A stretch of DNA of 38,790 bases from JAWCLZ01 sp037443105 (GCA_037443105.1 JBBIOZ010000003.1:1-38790); one strand, 5' to 3'; positions 15,062 to 24,139 are shown, numbered from the stretch's first letter. Numbers and translations: made by a program. The notes: generated by a model not told the origin, from the letters alone.

Positions 15062-16603
15062 GTGGTCATCTTTTATTCCACCAGTTTGATTAAACGACTT
15101 CCAGTTGAGCACGTGCAAATTTTTGATACAACGCTCAGAGATGGAGAGCAAACGCCAGGGGTTTCGCTTACAGTTGAGGAGAAACTTGCCATAGCGAGGC
15201 AGCTTGATAAACTTGGAGTGGATATAATCGAAGCAGGCTTCCCTATAACTTCAAAGGGGGAGAAAACCAGCGTTAGGAAGATTGCCTCCGCTGGTTTAAA
15301 TGCCACAATTTGCGGTCTAGCGAGGGTAACTAAGAGCGATATTCAAGCCGCTCTTGACTGCGATGTGGATATGGTGCATATCTTCGTTTCAACCTCTGAT
15401 ATACAGATAAAGCATACCATAAAGAAAACGCGAGAGGAAATCATTCAGCTTGCAGTTGAAGGCACTGAGATGGTTAAGAGCCACGGTAGAAAATGTCTTT
15501 TCTCAGCCATGGATGCAACTCGCACTGATATGGAGTTCTTGCTTGAGATAAATAAAGCGGTTGAAAAAGCAGGCGTGGATTGCATTAACATACCTGATAC
15601 TGTTGGCGTTATGGTGCCCTCCGCCACTTATGAGCTTATCTCCAGAGTTAGAAATGCAGTTAAAGTACCAATTCACATCCACTGCCACAATGACTTTGGA
15701 TTAGCGGTGGCCAATTCAATCGCAGCACTTGAAGCTGGAGCCAATTGCGTGCAGGTAACGGTAAATCGCCTTGGGGAGAGAGCTGGCAATGCTGATCTAG
15801 CTGAAACAGTTATGACCATACACTCGATCTATGGAGCTAAAACAAATATCAAAACTCAATATCTCGTGGAAACTTCGAAATTGGTGGAGCGCCTCACAGG
15901 CATAAAAATGCCTCCTAATACGCCTGTAGTTGGAGATAATGCTTTTTCCCACGAGAGTGGAATTCACACCCATGGAGTTATTCAAAAAGCAGAAACCTTT
16001 GAACCTGGGATTATGACGCCTGAAATGGTTGGACACAGACGGAGGATTATTCATGGAAAGCACGCTGGGAAGCACGGGGTGAAGAAGACTCTTAATGAAG
16101 CTGGAATATATCCTGATGAAGAGCAGCTGGCGGAGATCTTGGAGAGAATCAAAGATCTAGGGGATAAGGGCAAGCGCGTTACAGAGGCAGATCTATTTGC
16201 AATTGCAGAGGCAGTCATAGGTAAGGTGGCGAAGGAAAAGCGCGCGTTTGTGCTCAAGGAAATCTCAGTTATGACTGGCAATAAGATAACGCCTACAGCG
16301 AGTGTTAGAGCAATTTTCAATGGAGAGGAAAAGCTATCCGCTCGAACCGGAGTTGGACCCGTGGATGCAGCGCTCAATGCAGTGCAAAGCATATTAGGCG
16401 AGAAAGCAAAGATCAAGCTCAGAGACTTCAGCCTCGAAGCAATAACCGGCGGTAGCGATGCTCTTGCAGAAGTGATAATTTCAGTTGAGGATGAAAAAGG
16501 CAACATTGTTTCAGCGAGAGCTGCGCGCGAGGACATAGTCATGGCCTCGGTTGAAGCACTTATAAGCGCGATAAATCGCCTCATGCTGCTTAAAAAAAGA
16601 TGA
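15062..16603 (+). CDS. leuA: 2-isopropylmalate synthase family (LeuA; citramalate synthase possible)
   Basis: This DRE-TIM condensing enzyme joins acetyl-CoA to a 2-oxoacid. For LeuA that is 2-oxoisovalerate, the first committed step to leucine. Up to 513 residues: the catalytic barrel opens with IFDTTLRDGEQTPGVSL, continues with EAGFPITSKGE and ICGLARVTKSDI, and has the metal-binding HIHCHNDFGLAVANS and the GERAGNADL loop. The C-terminal LeuA dimer/regulatory domain (TPTASVRAIFNGEEK...GVGPVDAALNAV) is complete, implying feedback control. The EAGFPI and SAMDATRTD variants look more like LeuA than CimA or AksA, but family members are hard to tell apart by eye. Starts at GTG 15062, TTG 15086 or GTG 15113 are all in frame; homologues begin close to the last. 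Confidence 0.85.
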   Translation: MVIFYSTSLIKRLPVEHVQIFDTTLRDGEQTPGVSLTVEEKLAIARQLDKLGVDIIEAGFPITSKGEKTSVRKIASAGLNATICGLARVTKSDIQAALDCDVDMVHIFVSTSDIQIKHTIKKTREEIIQLAVEGTEMVKSHGRKCLFSAMDATRTDMEFLLEINKAVEKAGVDCINIPDTVGVMVPSATYELISRVRNAVKVPIHIHCHNDFGLAVANSIAALEAGANCVQVTVNRLGERAGNADLAETVMTIHSIYGAKTNIKTQYLVETSKLVERLTGIKMPPNTPVVGDNAFSHESGIHTHGVIQKAETFEPGIMTPEMVGHRRRIIHGKHAGKHGVKKTLNEAGIYPDEEQLAEILERIKDLGDKGKRVTEADLFAIAEAVIGKVAKEKRAFVLKEISVMTGNKITPTASVRAIFNGEEKLSARTGVGPVDAALNAVQSILGEKAKIKLRDFSLEAITGGSDALAEVIISVEDEKGNIVSARAAREDIVMASVEALISAINRLMLLKKR

Positions 16604-16624
16604 AAATCGCTATTCACAAACTAT

Positions 16625-17179
16625 TTGAACATTGCCAGTCAATTAAAAATCATGCCCAAAGAAACCGTTGAGTCTTTGAAGAATAGGCTGGAGACCTTTC
16701 GTTCTAAACTCGTGCCAAAGAAAGAGAAAGTTAGGAAAATTGGCCTGCTTGTGGATGGCCCCAATATGCTTCGCAAGGAATTCTCAATAGATCTTGAGGA
16801 AATTAGGGAAATTTTAAAGGAATATGGCAGCATTAAAGTTGGAAAGGTTTTTCTCAATCAATATGCTTCTGAAAAACTTGTGGAAGCAATTGAGAACCAA
16901 GGATTTGAAGCTGTAATTAGCTCTGGAGATGTGGACGTGCGTCTAGCAATTGAGGCAACTGAGTTGATCTTCAACCCTAATATCGATACCATAGCACTTG
17001 TAACTAGAGATGCTGATTTCAAGCCAATATTGAGCAAGGCAATGCAGCACGGCAAGGAAACAATAATATTTGGAGCCGAGCCAGGCTTTTCAATTGCACT
17101 TAAAAACAGTGCAGACTATGTGATAACTTTAAATGAAGGAAAGCAAATTCTCCCAACTCTTTTGCACAATGGCGAATAA
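16625..17179 (+). CDS. NYN-domain protein (LabA/PIN-like putative ribonuclease)
   Basis: This 184-residue protein has a PIN-like NYN nuclease fold. The acidic metal-binding positions are visible in GLLVDGPNMLRKEF, then SSGDVDVRLAIEATELI and ALVTRDADFKPIL, ending with FGAEPGFSIALKNSADYVI. It fits the TIGR00288-type archaeal family. A basic N-terminal segment of about 40 residues precedes the domain. A TTG at 16625 is the longest start; the ATG at 16652 (MPKETVESL) is a good alternative. It follows leuA by 21 nt, so it may share its transcript. The function is presumably RNA processing or decay; the substrate is unknown. Confidence 0.8.
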   Translation: MNIASQLKIMPKETVESLKNRLETFRSKLVPKKEKVRKIGLLVDGPNMLRKEFSIDLEEIREILKEYGSIKVGKVFLNQYASEKLVEAIENQGFEAVISSGDVDVRLAIEATELIFNPNIDTIALVTRDADFKPILSKAMQHGKETIIFGAEPGFSIALKNSADYVITLNEGKQILPTLLHNGE

Positions 17180-17200
17180 AATAAAGCGCTGGCAATAAAT

Positions 17201-18418
17201 TCAATAAAGCGCTAGCAATGCACTTCCCATAATTAATGTGAGAATTGTAACTAAAACACCTACCTTTGCATATTCCCAGAAACCAATCCAAATCCCAGTG
17301 CGCCTGCTGATTTCAACCACAATTAAATTTGCCACGCTGCCAATGATGGTGAGATTGCCTGCAAAGGTGCTGCTCATCGCAAGAGTATACCAGAAGACAT
17401 CTCCCTTCGCAAGTTTCTCTGCAAAAGGCATCATCATCATAACAAAGGGCACATTGCTTACTAAATTTGAAACAACGAGTGAGAAAATACCTATGCCGAG
17501 AATAAATGCAAATCCACTCAGCTGAAAGAGAGGGGAAAAAAGAGAAAACATTGCATTGCTAAGCCCACTTTTCTCAACACCACGCATAACTATGAAGAGA
17601 TTTGCGAAGAAAAGCAAAAGTGTCCAGTCCACGCGCTTGAAAGCACGAGCTGGTGGTTTTCCGCCTAATATAAACATAAGTGCAGCTCCAGCTGCCGCTA
17701 CCACTGGAATTGATATATATTCCTCTCCAAGCCAAAAGCCGAAGAGCATTATGAAGAGTATAAAAATAACTTTTTTAATCAAACTAGTTTTGGCTCTGGC
17801 AGTTGAACCTCAATGTGCTCGGTGAAAAGCTGCTTCTTATATATGAGAGAGATAACTGCAATATCGATTAAAAGTCCAGCTATACCTATCGGGAGGAGGT
17901 GTAGAAAGAAATTTAGGATATTTTACTCTGCATGCCAATAAGCATATTCTGAGGATTGCCAACTATTGTTACCACGCTGCCTATATTCGAAGCAGTGCCA
18001 NNNNNNNNNNNNNNNNNNNNNNNNNNNNNGCTAGCTTTATAACTCTAATTAAAATCGGAGTGTAGATCAAGCAAATTGTGTCATTCACAAAGAGAGCTGA
18101 GAGAAAGCCTGAGGAGAATACGATTAAAACTAAAAGCTGAAGGGGATTTTTCGCTACCTGTAAAATCCGCACAGCTATTAAATCTAAAAAGCCAGCTATG
18201 GTAAGATATGCAACTATGATCATCATTCCAAGCAGCAAAATGATGGTATTGTAATCAACTGCTCTCACCGCCTCTTCAAAGCTGAGCACTCCCAGCAGTA
18301 TCATAAGCAACGCACCAACTGTGGAAGCAGCAGGTCTGTCTAGGGGTACTTTAGGGAAGCGCTGTACTGAGATGAAGATATAGGTGAGCAGGAAGATTGC
18401 GAGTGCAGTGTACATCAA
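17201..18418 (-). pseudogene. ArsB/NhaD-type (SLC13-like) anion transporter, interrupted
   Basis: On the minus strand this reads as one transporter of about 406 residues but is broken. The N-terminal part (18418 down to 17913) contains YNTIILLLGMMIIVAYLTIAG, LFVNDTICLIYTPIL, an assembly gap, then TASNIGSVVTIVGNPQNMLIGMQ, the signature of this family. It hits a TAA at 17913-17915. The reading continues in another frame (NFFLHLLPIGIAGLLIDIAV) to about 17800. A second shift near 17785-17800 leads into the C-terminal half (17782-17201), which has GNLTIIGSVANLIVVE, the repeat of the signature. The frameshifts lie near an N-run, so they may be assembly errors rather than true decay. Family call secure; substrate (arsenite, Na+ or dicarboxylate) unknown. 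Confidence 0.8.
18001..18029. other. Assembly gap (29 N)
   Basis: A run of 29 undetermined bases lies inside the transporter gene. The coding frame happens to be kept across it, but the true gap length cannot be known from the sequence. Confidence 0.99.
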
Positions 18419-18448
18419 GAGGATCCCTCACAGTAACAAGAAGATTGA

Positions 18449-18456
18449 TATATAAA
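18449..18456 (+). promoter_or_regulatory. TATA box of the surface-protein operon
   Basis: TATATAAA sits about 50-58 nt before the ATG at 18507 in the spacer divergent from the transporter gene. It is followed by AAGGCAA a short distance before the start. Confidence 0.4.
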
Positions 18457-18506
18457 GGTATGGTTATTAATAATTAATTGCTTTTTTCAGCGCAAGGCAA
18501 TATTGA

Positions 18507-21434
18507 ATGGAAAGATTTATTTGCAAAAAAATGCATTTTAAACCCATGCTTGCACTATTAAAAGACAGTGACGCTAGAATGTCTTTTGCTGTGATAGGTA
18601 TATTCCTAATTTTAATCTCCACCTTTACTTCAGCATTTCTATTAAAAGTCGATTTAGAGGAAGCAAGCAGCGTGCTTGAGAGTGCAAAGCTCAGCGAAGT
18701 GGATGAAGCCTATTTATATGCAAAAGCAGACCTCGCTCGTGCATTAAACTACGCAGCATTAAGAGCACTTCGCCAAGCAGGTAAATCCCCGTTGATTAAC
18801 ATCGCTGATCACGCGCCAGACAAGCGAGCAAATGGCTCTTTATTCTATCAATATGAGGTGAACATAAAAAGAGAATCATATCTACCTGGAGAGCTCTTGG
18901 AAATCGAGGTTACCAAGGCATCAAGTGCAATTGCAATGGACGTCAAACTTCTGCTCATCGACTCCAGCAACGCCACAGTGGCAGCGTGGAATATGAGCGA
19001 GCTCAGCTGGGGCTGGCTTGGCAGTGATATTAAAACTCTCAACTATCCTCTCCCAAATAATGCAAATGGCACTTGGACTGCTAAAATTCAAGGTCAAGAT
19101 ATTCAAGACACCACTTACATAGGCGTAATTTTAGACCAAGAGGGCTGGATTAAAAAGATGGCGCATCATAATTTCAAAGGCTTTTTGAAAGCAAACTACG
19201 CCAATGAAAGCTACAGGCGTGGAGATTACGCTATAAATGTTTATCCCTGCGAGGACTGGAGGGCAGTAAAGCTGAAGAGGATTGAAATGCGCTTGGAAAG
19301 AGCATTGAATGCACCTGATATACTTAGTTTGAAACCCAGGGATAAATATGAGGTATACTACGAGGTTTCAATTCCAGTTACGCTATGCATAAAAGATCTG
19401 CGAAGCAATGAGTTGATATATACTCAAAATACCAATGTAACCACTTTAGTAACCTCTCGCTACCTCCTCTTAAAAGAGCTCTGCGAGGAATATGAAAAAC
19501 GCATCAGCGGCACGAGGCCTCTGATGATAGAGACCACCAGCGCAGCGATGGCATACACTTGGGCAAGGGGATATCTTCAATTCGCGAAGAGAGAGCCTGC
19601 GAATATTGTGAATAACACCCACCTCGGTCTCATAGTGAATGCAGCCACTCTACTTGACCAAGGCTTTGTTTTCAACAGCGCTGATCCAGTTAGCATAATC
19701 GATCTTGTTTACAATAGCTACAAGAACTATAAAAATAAAAATGCCAGCAGGCAGGAGGCTTTGAATAACATTACTTTGATAGAGGGCAAATATAAATATG
19801 AGCCTCAGAAAGAGGCCTATGAAACTGGCTCCAGGGAAGCTGAGGAGCAATATGGCAGCTTTAGTATAAATGCAAGTAGCATAGCACAAGCAATCTACGA
19901 GCAAAGCAATGCAAAGATCAAGGAAATCATAAATGCTGTTTATTCCTCAAGCATATCCCTTGTGATAAATCGCGAAAGTGCGATTAATATTCCCAGCCCA
20001 AGTATTTCCTATAATAGCGAGGAAATTAATGAATGGAGGATTAAAAGCCAAGAGTTAGTGGAAGAAATACCATATTCCCATCCTGTGCTTGGCGGGGAGA
20101 AATGGAAGGTACTATTTCAAAGAGCCCATAGCTATAAATACTATAAATTAGAATGCGAAACCATAACTAATCAAGATGGCAAAGTGGAAACGAAGTGCTA
20201 CACTCGCTTGAAGCAATCTCAAACTTTGATTGATACTCGCGTTGATGTAGTTACAGTTAAATTCAACTGCAATTATCATAGCAAATATGAAACCAGCGAT
20301 GATATCGCTAGTGCGCACTTCCAAACCACTTTCGAAGGCAAAGCTGATCCAAATCTCTACGATGCACTTGAGCAGTATAAAGCCTCTGTGAACTGGGAAT
20401 CCACGCGAGCTGGAATACTTGAGGATAGAGATAGCAGCAGTCACGAAGCAACCGTGGTCGGGGAAATAGAGCCTTGGGTTGAAGCTGAAGCGAATCGAGC
20501 ATTGCTAGAAATCAAAACTAGGATAGCAAGCGATGTTTCAGCGGCTATAAATCATAGGGAAACACCTCTGCCTGAGGATGCACTGGAGAAGGCGAAGGGC
20601 GAGTTACTTGCTAAATATGATGCCAAAGCAGCTGAGTATAGAGATAAACCGCGGTACTTCGCAGGTGAATATAAATCCGCAGGTGCCAAGGCAATTTATA
20701 AAGCAAGAGAGTGGTACGTCAGCGAGGTTCGAAGACAGCTCTCAGAGGTGATGGATGAAGCTATTGAAAAAATCAAGCTAGAACAAGACAGCGGTTTCAA
20801 AAAACAAGGTTTATCTGAAGATGAGATCATAGACTTGAAGAGCATTGCACGCAGCGCCGCCAAGCTCTTGAAGGAAGAACTCTGGTTCCCGCTTGGTCTC
20901 GAGATGACTGCTAGGCGAGAGGGCTCAGGCTATGACAAGTGGAATGAAAGCGTTATGATAGCGATAGATCAGACTCCTAACTACCTCAATCCCTTTGAGA
21001 AATATAAACCTCTATTTGCCAGTGAAAGCGAGGCTTTTTACCCCCTAGCGGTGCAGAACGTGGCCTTCTTCGGAAGCACCTCTTACACTGAGAAAGGGCT
21101 GCCGCTTCTCCCGCCGAAGTACTGGGTAATGACAGCAAACGCTTGGTACATACACGTGAAAGGCGAATACTACGAATTCAAAGTCCTCGACGCCAACAAC
21201 GAACCCCACCCACATCCACTGTGGGGACACGAAGCACAAGAGTGGGTGCGGGCTAAAGATTCGCATATTTGGGATCCTGTTTCAGAGGGTTACCTTGGTA
21301 ATAATACTCGATTGAAATTTGAATTTAGGACTGGCACTTTCATATTTGTTCCCGCAGGTTCGCAAGGTGTTGGTGACAGTATGATTTGGTTTGACAATGA
21401 AAGATCGCCAAGAGCAATAGAGGAAGGATGGTAA
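18507..21434 (+). CDS. Large N-terminally anchored extracellular protein, DUF7286-like
   Basis: This 975-residue protein has one transmembrane segment near the N-terminus (about 27-47: FAVIGIFLILISTFTSAFLL) and then a very long extracytoplasmic part. Early VDEAYLYAKADLARALNYAAL is pilin-helix-like. The middle is mixed, followed by long charged helices (about 650-800). The C-terminal domain (GLPLLPPKYWVMTANAW, VKGEYYEFKV, then FIFVPAGSQGVGDSMIWFDN) resembles, from memory, the C-terminus of haloarchaeal DUF7286 proteins found near tad-like pilus loci. The ATG at 18507 or the in-frame ATG at 18546 could be the start. The gene ends 1 nt before the next secreted protein gene, so the two are an operon. 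The part at about 21040-21260 is visibly richer in G+C than the rest. The function is unknown; a cell-surface or appendage role is inferred. Confidence 0.7.
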   Translation: MERFICKKMHFKPMLALLKDSDARMSFAVIGIFLILISTFTSAFLLKVDLEEASSVLESAKLSEVDEAYLYAKADLARALNYAALRALRQAGKSPLINIADHAPDKRANGSLFYQYEVNIKRESYLPGELLEIEVTKASSAIAMDVKLLLIDSSNATVAAWNMSELSWGWLGSDIKTLNYPLPNNANGTWTAKIQGQDIQDTTYIGVILDQEGWIKKMAHHNFKGFLKANYANESYRRGDYAINVYPCEDWRAVKLKRIEMRLERALNAPDILSLKPRDKYEVYYEVSIPVTLCIKDLRSNELIYTQNTNVTTLVTSRYLLLKELCEEYEKRISGTRPLMIETTSAAMAYTWARGYLQFAKREPANIVNNTHLGLIVNAATLLDQGFVFNSADPVSIIDLVYNSYKNYKNKNASRQEALNNITLIEGKYKYEPQKEAYETGSREAEEQYGSFSINASSIAQAIYEQSNAKIKEIINAVYSSSISLVINRESAINIPSPSISYNSEEINEWRIKSQELVEEIPYSHPVLGGEKWKVLFQRAHSYKYYKLECETITNQDGKVETKCYTRLKQSQTLIDTRVDVVTVKFNCNYHSKYETSDDIASAHFQTTFEGKADPNLYDALEQYKASVNWESTRAGILEDRDSSSHEATVVGEIEPWVEAEANRALLEIKTRIASDVSAAINHRETPLPEDALEKAKGELLAKYDAKAAEYRDKPRYFAGEYKSAGAKAIYKAREWYVSEVRRQLSEVMDEAIEKIKLEQDSGFKKQGLSEDEIIDLKSIARSAAKLLKEELWFPLGLEMTARREGSGYDKWNESVMIAIDQTPNYLNPFEKYKPLFASESEAFYPLAVQNVAFFGSTSYTEKGLPLLPPKYWVMTANAWYIHVKGEYYEFKVLDANNEPHPHPLWGHEAQEWVRAKDSHIWDPVSEGYLGNNTRLKFEFRTGTFIFVPAGSQGVGDSMIWFDNERSPRAIEEGW

Positions 21435-21435
21435 A

Positions 21436-22029
21436 ATGAAAAGAACCATACGATTTTTGGTGTCTGCATTTTTGATGCTTCTAATCACAATGCCATTTCC
21501 AACCTCCGCTTTCGAAGGAGCTTTAGCAAAAGGCACAGTCTATTTCAATGACCAGAAAGCTACAGTTGATAATGCCACATTGAAAATAGGTGAACCTTTT
21601 AATGTCAAAGCTATTATTATTGCGAAAAAAGACATAGATTTAGGATTTGAGCTTAGTGTTTCTGGTTTTGGTTCTCAAGAAAAAAACCCATATGAGGTTA
21701 TTGAAGGTCCATCTAAATTAAATGAAGCAAAAATGCAGAGAAATATTCCCATTGGGGAAAATGTTACCTTAGAATGGAGATTGAAGGCAACCGACGCTTG
21801 GTTGGGTTTTGCTCCTCTTAATATTGATTTTTCGATATACGATTCAAAAACGCATAAAGAGCACGAAACCGTTGGCTTCACCATCGTGAATGCCTACATT
21901 TCTAATGAATACTATCAAGGCGTTACTCCTTCGCCTTCGCCTGCTAGGGCTACGAGTGGGTTTGAGTTTCTACTCGGTTTGAGTTGTGTCAGTGCGCTGG
22001 GTATTGCTAGAGCTAGAAGAATAAGATAA
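21436..22029 (+). CDS. Secreted sarcinarray-like surface protein with C-terminal sorting-type tail
   Basis: This 197-residue exported protein has a Sec signal peptide of about 25 residues (basic start MKRTIR, hydrophobic LMLLITMPFPTSA). The mature part follows the pattern I recall for sarcinarray proteins of methanogens: a GTVYFNDQKATVDNATLKIG block, GEPFNVKAII, PYEVIEGPSKLNE, LEWRLKATDAWLGFAPLNI and VGFTIVNAYISNEYYQG. A Ser/Pro-rich spacer (TPSPSPARATS) leads to a hydrophobic tail GFEFLLGLSCVSALGIA and a basic end ARARRIR. That tail is like PGF-CTERM/archaeosortase signals, although the motif is SGF rather than PGF. It starts 1 nt after the 975-residue gene, so they are co-translated. A cell-surface partner role is likely. 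Confidence 0.6.
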   Translation: MKRTIRFLVSAFLMLLITMPFPTSAFEGALAKGTVYFNDQKATVDNATLKIGEPFNVKAIIIAKKDIDLGFELSVSGFGSQEKNPYEVIEGPSKLNEAKMQRNIPIGENVTLEWRLKATDAWLGFAPLNIDFSIYDSKTHKEHETVGFTIVNAYISNEYYQGVTPSPSPARATSGFEFLLGLSCVSALGIARARRIR

Positions 22030-22312
22030 AGAGAAGTGGGCAATTTGTAATTTATAATTTATAAATTAAATCGTGCAAGGGACTCCTTAACCTTCTCAAG
22101 AATAATTGGCTCAATGAACTCCTCTATGTCTGCCTCGGATTTCTATCCAAATCCAGCTTGCAGTGGTATTGAAATTTGCATAGATGGAGTTTTTATAGAT
22201 TTTAGATTTTGCAAAGGACAATGCGATGGTGTGCTTCTTATTTGAGAAATATGGGTTTGAGTTAAAGATTGAGTGAAATGGCTTTCTATTTGTTTGTTTA
22301 TTATTTGTTTGT
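22030..22312. other. Gene-free convergent spacer with coding scraps
   Basis: No intact gene is visible. On the minus strand near 22050-22130 an open stretch ends ADIEEFIEPIILEKVKESLA and a stop. On the plus strand 22199-22273 reads AKDNAMVCFLFEKYGFELK to a stop. Both look like C-terminal debris of lost genes, but are too short to identify. Confidence 0.35.
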
Positions 22313-22315
22313 TTA
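22287..22315. repeat. Two tandem 14-nt direct repeats
   Basis: TATTTGTTTGTTTA occurs at 22287-22300 and 22302-22315, one base apart. The second copy covers the stop codon of the convergent protease gene. The T-rich plus strand could serve as terminator for the surface-protein operon. Confidence 0.7.
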
Positions 22316-23209
22316 TATTACTACTTCTTTCGCGATTTTGCTATCATAGAGAAGCAAGCAGAGGTTTATTATTGCGAGTGCTATAAATCCAGCTAGCCCC
22401 ATTTCACCTATTATTAGGTCGTTTCCTCCTTTTATTAGCATTATGGAAATGCCATAGGTGGCATTCAGGGTTCCATGCATAATTGCTGCTGCGACCACTG
22501 ACTTGGCTTTGAGTCTTATGTAGCTGAAGATCGGTGAGAGGAGTATGGTGAAGATTGTCATCATAAATACTCCTGCTAGTGGATGCTGGGGGTAGTTGTA
22601 TCCGTGGATTATGAGTGGAGCGTGCCAGAAGCCCCAGACTATTCCTATTGCTAGCGATGATTTCCAGAAACCTAGATATCCCAGCTGTTTCAGCAGAAAA
22701 CCCCTCCATCCAAGTTCCTCGCCGAAGGCGGGAACTGCGTTAATGGTTATGCCTGCGATCAAGCCATTGATTATGGCTATGTAAATGGGGTGAATTGGAG
22801 AAGCTGCAATTTGGTTTTTCAATTGCTCCAGTTGCTCTGGGGTTAGCATGCTTTGATATCTCTCAATCATTCCCTCCAAGTTAGGTGTGTATCGAATCCC
22901 TGGGATTAGCAGGCTTACTGCGAATGTTAAAAATGCAAGTAATAGTGGTAGTAGCCAAGCTGCTAGGAACCATTTATTCAATTTGAATGATATTCCAAGT
23001 TCCTTCAGTGGTTCTTTATAAAATTTCTGGATAGAGCTTGCTATAATCGCGGGAATGAACATGTAGCTAAGCGCTAATATTAACCCATTTATTCCAGTTA
23101 GCCTCCCACCTGATATGTAGTTGAGGAATGCAAGGAGATATGAAAATAGGAATGTGAGTGCGATGAACAGCAGAGCCTTTCTATTCCTTATCCCATATTC
23201 GCTTTTCAT
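22313..23209 (-). CDS. CPBP-family intramembrane metalloprotease (Rce1/CAAX-like)
   Basis: This 298-residue multi-pass membrane protein has about eight hydrophobic segments. The ABI/CPBP catalytic motifs are all present: E164-E165-x3-R169 in FGEELGWRGFLLKQLG, H196 in GFWHAPLIIHG, and H245 in AAIMHGTLNATYG. Related proteins cleave prenylated or membrane substrates or confer bacteriocin immunity. An archaeal substrate is unknown. The 110-140 region carries a soluble loop (YQSMLTPEQLEQLKNQIA) seen in the longer members. The gene is isolated between a debris-rich spacer and a pseudogene. The start ATG at 23209 fits the family's usual N-terminus. Confidence 0.9.
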   Translation of the reverse strand: MKSEYGIRNRKALLFIALTFLFSYLLAFLNYISGGRLTGINGLILALSYMFIPAIIASSIQKFYKEPLKELGISFKLNKWFLAAWLLPLLLAFLTFAVSLLIPGIRYTPNLEGMIERYQSMLTPEQLEQLKNQIAASPIHPIYIAIINGLIAGITINAVPAFGEELGWRGFLLKQLGYLGFWKSSLAIGIVWGFWHAPLIIHGYNYPQHPLAGVFMMTIFTILLSPIFSYIRLKAKSVVAAAIMHGTLNATYGISIMLIKGGNDLIIGEMGLAGFIALAIINLCLLLYDSKIAKEVVI

Positions 23210-23363
23210 TTAGATCGATATTTTCTTGGCAAGCAATATGTTTTTTTCTTTTTTTCTTCGAAATCCAATTCTTCAAAATCCAATTATTGCTGAATAGATG
23301 AATACTTAAGACCTAGCTGAATCAAGCATTTACTTAAGTTTATTAAAGTGGAGTTTTTTGTAA
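23210..23363. other. Spacer upstream of the methyltransferase pseudogene
   Basis: No gene is visible. AAATCCAATT occurs twice close together (about 23260-23285). TTTATTAAAG shortly before 23364 may be the relic promoter of the decayed gene. Confidence 0.35.
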
Positions 23364-23878
23364 ATGGCGAAGGCTTGGATTGATAAGAGGAGATATGATA
23401 GAATTGCTGTTTTTTTATGATCTATGCGAATCCCCTAGTTCTTCGCTTTTGCGAAGTGGAGAAAATGGCTTTTCAATAAAGTGAGCTTAGAGGTCGACTT
23501 GTTTTAGAAATAGGTTTGGAACTGGTAAGAATATTCCTTTCTATGGTTTGTTGCATTTGATATCGGCGAGAAAATGATTTTGAAGAGAGCGATGGGCTTT
23601 TGATATGTTATCTCAACTTTTACTTTTTGATTGAGAATCCTGTGGATTGATAGAGAGAAGTCAATCGCGTGCTTAAGGCTAAAGGAAGCGTTTTTTTCCT
23701 GGAGCATATACTGCCTCGCAATAGAATTCTGCGTCCCATCTTTAATTTGTAATCCATTTTTAAGAATTATGGGCTCGGAAAGACTGATGAAAATATTAAG
23801 AATGTAGGATTTGAGATAGTGGAGGGGAATTTGTTTTTAACTGTCTTCTGGCTATTTAAGGCTGTTAAACGTTTTTAA
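23364..23878 (+). pseudogene. Decayed UbiE-type class I SAM methyltransferase
   Basis: A methyltransferase of about 170-200 residues is readable across three frames. It opens MAKAWIDKRRYDRIAVFL and hits TGA at 23418. FAKWRKWLFNKVSLE follows, then in another frame LRGRLVLEIG (start of motif I). A one-base shift later comes GTGKNIPFYG, the SAM-binding loop. Then come AFDIGEKMILKRAMGF (motif II region) and YVISTFTF. Further downstream are LRIMGSERLMKIL and finally GFEIVEGNLFLTVFWLFKAV, ending at TAA 23876-23878. This order matches UbiE/methyltransferase-11 proteins from end to end. At least four frameshifts and several stops rule out function. It may once have been part of the neighbourhood's lost gene content. 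Confidence 0.8.
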
Positions 23879-24139
23879 ATTTTCTAGAGCAAGAAATCCC
23901 TCTAGGAATTGCTGATTTCAAAAACCTTTTTCATCTTAGCAGCGAAGAAATAAGAGAAACTGCAAAAGCCTCGCGAGGATAAAAGCCTTTACTTCTCAAA
24001 GGATTCTTGCAAATGAACTCTTAACAAAAGCTTAAAAACATAAGAAATCACCATATAAACCAAGCTTTAGCTGGGATGTTAGGTATAAAGATTTTTTATA
24101 AAGATTTTTGAGATCTATCTCGTAGTTGCAGTTTTCCAC
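23879..24139. other. Gene-free spacer 3' of the RNase J gene
   Basis: AT-rich and apparently non-coding. It contains a duplicated copy of the RNase J 3' end (24119-24140) and several short A/T runs. No RNA gene is recognised. Confidence 0.5.

Noticed and set aside
15041..15094. A 17-codon leader peptide before leuA that might mediate leucine attenuation
   Set aside because: Only two adjacent leucine codons and no convincing alternative hairpins; overlaps the uncertain leuA start.
16051..16617. A 188-codon minus-strand frame opposite leuA
   Set aside because: Ser/Ala-rich antisense shadow of the LeuA regulatory domain; no start signal.
22030..24139. tRNA or other structural RNA genes in the spacers of the plastic region
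   Set aside because: No T-loop consensus, cloverleaf pairing or GC-rich RNA block was seen; the sequence is gene debris and AT-rich spacer.
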